A DNA stretch of 40,528 nucleotides from Candidatus Sabulitectum sp. (lineage in GTDB: Bacteria; Fermentibacterota; Fermentibacteria; Fermentibacterales; JCC-6). The notes under the pieces were generated by a model. That model saw only the letters and a program-made list of their open reading frames with translations, was not told where the DNA came from and searched no databases. Positions 38,404 through 40,528 of this stretch are shown piece after piece; within the stretch, counting starts at the first letter, position 1, and the number at the start of each line of letters is the position of its first letter. Made by a program: the position numbers and the translations under genes. The stretch lies in contig JAGLOJ010000043.1 in NCBI GenBank assembly GCA_023139045.1, forward strand, positions 1 through 40,528, given 5' to 3'.

Positions 38404-39441
38404 ATGGATGTGGATCTTACCAAAAACGCACCCACTGTACTGTCTCTATGCTCGGGGTACGGGGGACTCGAAATCGGTGTTGAGCGAGTGCTTGGAGGCC
38501 TCAGAGTCCTCGCTCATGTGGAGATCGAAGCCTTCGCTATTGCGAACCTGGTTAACAAGATGGAAACGGGGCGGATGGTTCCGGCACCTATCTGGACGGA
38601 TCTTAAGTCCTTCCGATCAGAAATCTTTCGAGGGCATGTTGACATCCTTACCGGCGGCTACCCCTGTCAGCCGTTTTCCGCTGCGGGTAAACGCAAGGGG
38701 AAGGACGACCCTCGACATCTCTTTCCCTACATTATCGACATTATTAAAGGGGTTCGACCTAGACTCTGCTTCTTTGAGAACGTGGAAGGACATATCAGCC
38801 TTGGACTCCGAGAAGTCCTTGAAAGTCTGGAAGAAGCTGGTTACACAGCAACGTGGGGAGTATTCAGTGCGGCTGAAGTCGGGGCACCCCACCAGAGAAA
38901 AAGGGTGTTTATCCTGGCCCACCGCGTCAGTGTCGGACACGAGAGACGGAACAGTAATCAGGAAGCTGACGGTCGAGAGCGCCAAGAAGAAAGCGCTGAG
39001 AGGGATATCTTTGAATCACTCAGTGGAGTCCCCGGTGGTCAAAGAGATATTGGAAAGGGCCGCGATGAACTGGCCCACACCGACTTTCGGAGGGAACAAC
39101 GGCGGGAGTATCCAAGAATGGGGAGGGAGCGGCAATCACCTACGAGATGGCCCGCTCGACCCGGAGAAGAACAATATGAATGGGAAGAGCCGAGAATCGT
39201 GGGCGACACCCAGAACGATAACGGGGGGAGCGGAAAGTGCGAAGAGAAAACAAGAACTGGGGCGGACAGCGTCAGGGGGCGGGGATCTTCAGAGTCAAGC
39301 AGGAGCAAAGCTCAACGCCAACTGGGTGGAGCAATTAATGGGGTTAGAGACCGGGTGGACCGCCTTAGATTATGCGGCAATGGAGTAGTTCCGCAGACTG
39401 CGGAGAAAGCATTTAGAACCTTAATAAGGAGGATACTATGA
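38404..39441 (+). CDS. dcm: DNA cytosine-5 methyltransferase
   Basis: 345 residues, starting directly at the polymerase stop. Motif I LSLCSGYGGLEIGVERV binds SAM, GGYPCQPFSAAG holds the catalytic Cys, FFENVEGH is the ENV motif, GAPHQRKRVFILA motif VIII and LCGNGVVPQTA motif X. The target recognition region (residues about 180-310) contains LAHTD and VGDTQND. Its typical end piece, WPARPGEEQYEWEEPR, is present. Methylation would hide phage DNA from host restriction. A second coding frame appears to overlap most of it. Confidence 0.93.
   Translation: MDVDLTKNAPTVLSLCSGYGGLEIGVERVLGGLRVLAHVEIEAFAIANLVNKMETGRMVPAPIWTDLKSFRSEIFRGHVDILTGGYPCQPFSAAGKRKGKDDPRHLFPYIIDIIKGVRPRLCFFENVEGHISLGLREVLESLEEAGYTATWGVFSAAEVGAPHQRKRVFILAHRVSVGHERRNSNQEADGRERQEESAERDIFESLSGVPGGQRDIGKGRDELAHTDFRREQRREYPRMGRERQSPTRWPARPGEEQYEWEEPRIVGDTQNDNGGSGKCEEKTRTGADSVRGRGSSESSRSKAQRQLGGAINGVRDRVDRLRLCGNGVVPQTAEKAFRTLIRRIL
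38636..39388 (+). CDS. Overprinted gene inside the methyltransferase
   Basis: 250 residues in the frame one base before the methyltransferase's, starting at the ATG of MLTSLPAATPVSRF; the open frame begins earlier (38327) and the exact start is uncertain. It shows hallmarks of a phage protein family that normally stands alone: SLRTWKDIS, repeated Trp-Pro-Thr-Pro blocks (SWPTASVSDTRDG, NWPTPTFGGNNGG, SWATPRTITGG) and a final LNANWVEQLMGLETGWTALD. These blocks are read from the bases that encode LAHTD and VGDTQND in the methyltransferase. Function unknown. Confidence 0.68.
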   Translation: MLTSLPAATPVSRFPLRVNARGRTTLDISFPTLSTLLKGFDLDSASLRTWKDISALDSEKSLKVWKKLVTQQRGEYSVRLKSGHPTREKGCLSWPTASVSDTRDGTVIRKLTVESAKKKALRGISLNHSVESPVVKEILERAAMNWPTPTFGGNNGGSIQEWGGSGNHLRDGPLDPEKNNMNGKSRESWATPRTITGGAESAKRKQELGRTASGGGDLQSQAGAKLNANWVEQLMGLETGWTALDYAAME

Positions 39442-39731
39442 TCAACATACCGGAGATATCGAAGAGAGTCGTACCCCCCGGAGTCGCGGCATTTATGGAG
39501 GCCTACGGAGGGAACCATGTCAGCCTCTACAGGGGGTGGAAGGAGCAGCCGGAGATGAAAGAGAGTGTAGAGCTCTTGGAGGGTCAGCTCTGCTACTCCC
39601 TGAGAGAGAAGAACCTCGGGGTGGCCCGGCGGCTGCTGGGTAGGATTAGGAAGATAGAATCCATCGAAGAGGATGCAGACCTCCTGCAGGCCACTGCAGA
39701 GCCTATCCCCGAACTGGACTGCCTCTCTTGA
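39438..39731 (+). CDS. Hypothetical protein, 97 aa
   Basis: Begins MINIPEISKRVVPPGVAAFM and is mostly helical, with a Leu/Arg-rich helix (LCYSLREKNLGVARRLLGRI) and an acidic end. Overlaps the methyltransferase stop by 4 bases. No family recognised. Confidence 0.65.
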   Translation: MINIPEISKRVVPPGVAAFMEAYGGNHVSLYRGWKEQPEMKESVELLEGQLCYSLREKNLGVARRLLGRIRKIESIEEDADLLQATAEPIPELDCLS

Positions 39732-39970
39732 GGTTTGCCTACCTGAACATGGACGCAGGCCATCTCTGTGACAGCGAGGAAGAATTGATCAGGGAGATAA
39801 CTGAGTCCTGCGGAGGAGTAGGGCCTCTCCCTACCATGGTGGCCATCCCCAACCTCGCGGGAACGGAGACGCTGGTGGCCGCAGGACATATCGACTTCGA
39901 CAACCCCGAAGCCCTGGCCACTTATCGACACATACAAATGGGGGTGCCTCTTGTTAGAACGAGACATTGA
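39728..39970 (+). CDS. Hypothetical protein, 80 aa
   Basis: TTG start overlaps the preceding stop (TTGA); an ATG 21 bases later is the alternative. Acidic, mixed alpha/beta, with TMVAIPNLAGTETLVAAGHI. Its end overlaps the nuclease gene by 20 bases. Function unknown. Confidence 0.55.
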   Translation: MRFAYLNMDAGHLCDSEEELIREITESCGGVGPLPTMVAIPNLAGTETLVAAGHIDFDNPEALATYRHIQMGVPLVRTRH

Positions 39971-40238
39971 GAAAGCGGTGTGTGACTACGCCAAGAAGAA
40001 GTATGACGCCATAGCCTACAAGTTCACCTCCCCCCAGAGGAGGAACGTCCCTGACAGGATAGTGGTATTCCCCAACGGGGTACTCATCTTCATCGAGTTC
40101 AAGGCCCCAGGCAAACTGCCCACCGAGGGGCAGAACAGGGAGATATCCCGGCTGAAGTATAGAGGCCAGACAGTCCTACTAATCGACGACATTATGGTAG
40201 GTAAGTCCCTCATAGAAGGATGTGCTGCCCTTGGATAG
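39951..40238 (+). CDS. VRR-NUC domain nuclease
   Basis: 95 residues from a TTG start. The core motifs are complete: Glu in LERDIEKAVCDYAKKK, PDRIVVFPNG with the catalytic Asp, and FIEFKAPGK with the E..K pair, then GQNREISRLKYRGQ. These PD-(D/E)XK enzymes act on branched or nicked DNA. In phages a small VRR-NUC protein usually sits before an SNF2 helicase and after a family A polymerase, as here. Confidence 0.92.
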   Translation: MLERDIEKAVCDYAKKKYDAIAYKFTSPQRRNVPDRIVVFPNGVLIFIEFKAPGKLPTEGQNREISRLKYRGQTVLLIDDIMVGKSLIEGCAALG

Positions 40239-40528
40239 GTCAGACCTCTACAAATACCAGGCCCAGGCCGTCGATCACATGATTGACAACAACGGCTCCA
40301 TGCTTTGGTTAGATATAGGTTTGGGCAAAACAATTGTCTCCCTGACGGCCATCGAGCATCTGCTGGACTCCTACAAGATCACTTCTGCGCTTGTCCTGGC
40401 CCCTCTGAAGGTAGTCGAGGCTGTTTGGGAGCAAGAGGCCCAGAAGTGGGAACACACCCGCAGGCTCAAGTTCTCGGCCGTTATAGGCACCCCCGCTCAA
40501 CGGGACATCTACCTGATCAACTATGAGA
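40231..40528 (+). CDS. SNF2-family DNA helicase, N-terminal part (continues at base 1)
   Basis: The start is probably TTG at 40231, ten bases after AGAAGGA; a GTG at 40222 is the alternative. The N-terminus has the Q-like motif (DLYKYQAQAVDHMI), motif I as LDIGLGKTIV and motif Ia as LVLAPLKVVEAVWEQEAQKW. The frame passes through the end of the window into 1-1157. It overlaps the VRR-NUC gene by 8 bases. Role as for the other part. Confidence 0.92.
   Translation, partial: MDRSDLYKYQAQAVDHMIDNNGSMLWLDIGLGKTIVSLTAIEHLLDSYKITSALVLAPLKVVEAVWEQEAQKWEHTRRLKFSAVIGTPAQRDIYLINYE
40505..40528. repeat. Terminal direct repeat (circle closure), right copy
   Basis: Identical to bases 1-24. The join keeps the helicase frame open. 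Confidence 0.95.

Noticed and set aside
38327..38635. Upstream part of the overprinted frame, inside the end of the polymerase gene
   Set aside because: The family-like part begins near the internal ATG at 38636; the earlier residues look like a shadow of the polymerase.
1..40528. CRISPR array, integrase, repressor, insertion sequence or reverse transcriptase
   Set aside because: No spaced identical repeats of CRISPR kind and no motifs of these proteins were seen in any frame.

Overview
The window is one complete, circularly closed genome of a tailed bacteriophage, most like a podovirus (short tail). The first 24 bases are repeated exactly as the last 24. A SNF2-type helicase gene that starts near 40231 runs off the right edge and continues in the same frame from base 3 to 1157, so the true circle is about 40504 bp. 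There is no integrase and no recognisable repressor gene, which suggests a virulent lifestyle. The host cannot be fixed from the sequence.

Genes form two divergent blocks that diverge from a non-coding control region at about 25149-25861. It holds a leftward consensus promoter with a palindrome over its -10 box, a perfect 49-bp tandem repeat, several copies of a short motif (core CATCTGTAAA), and a rightward promoter. The same motif sits inside a second rightward promoter at 32817-32845.

The left (minus-strand) block runs from 25148 down to 1524. It has small zinc-finger and membrane genes, small and large terminase, portal, a beta-rich decoration-like protein with a repeat insertion, an acidic scaffold, an SU10-type major capsid protein, adaptor and tail genes, four ejection-type proteins, a receptor-binding fibre, and a lysis cassette (membrane proteins, holin candidates, a short M15-like peptidase). 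A second minus-strand promoter lies just upstream of the portal, and a strong terminator lies after the capsid gene.

The right (plus-strand) block runs from 25862 through 40528 and on to 1527. It opens with a very acidic early protein and then a short protein with beta-clamp hallmarks. Many tiny proteins follow, then a methylase-like protein, a primase-polymerase/SF3 helicase, a YopX protein, a DUF2800 nuclease, a DUF2815 single-strand-binding candidate, a family A DNA polymerase, a cytosine methyltransferase, a VRR-NUC nuclease, the SNF2 helicase and a DUF3850 protein. Together these look like a largely self-contained replication set with methylation for defence against restriction.

Most worth a second look: an apparent overprinted gene inside the cytosine methyltransferase; the half-size sliding-clamp-like protein; the promoter-embedded motif family; a 24-bp near-perfect hairpin after the first early gene; and a multibranched RNA candidate after DUF2815.
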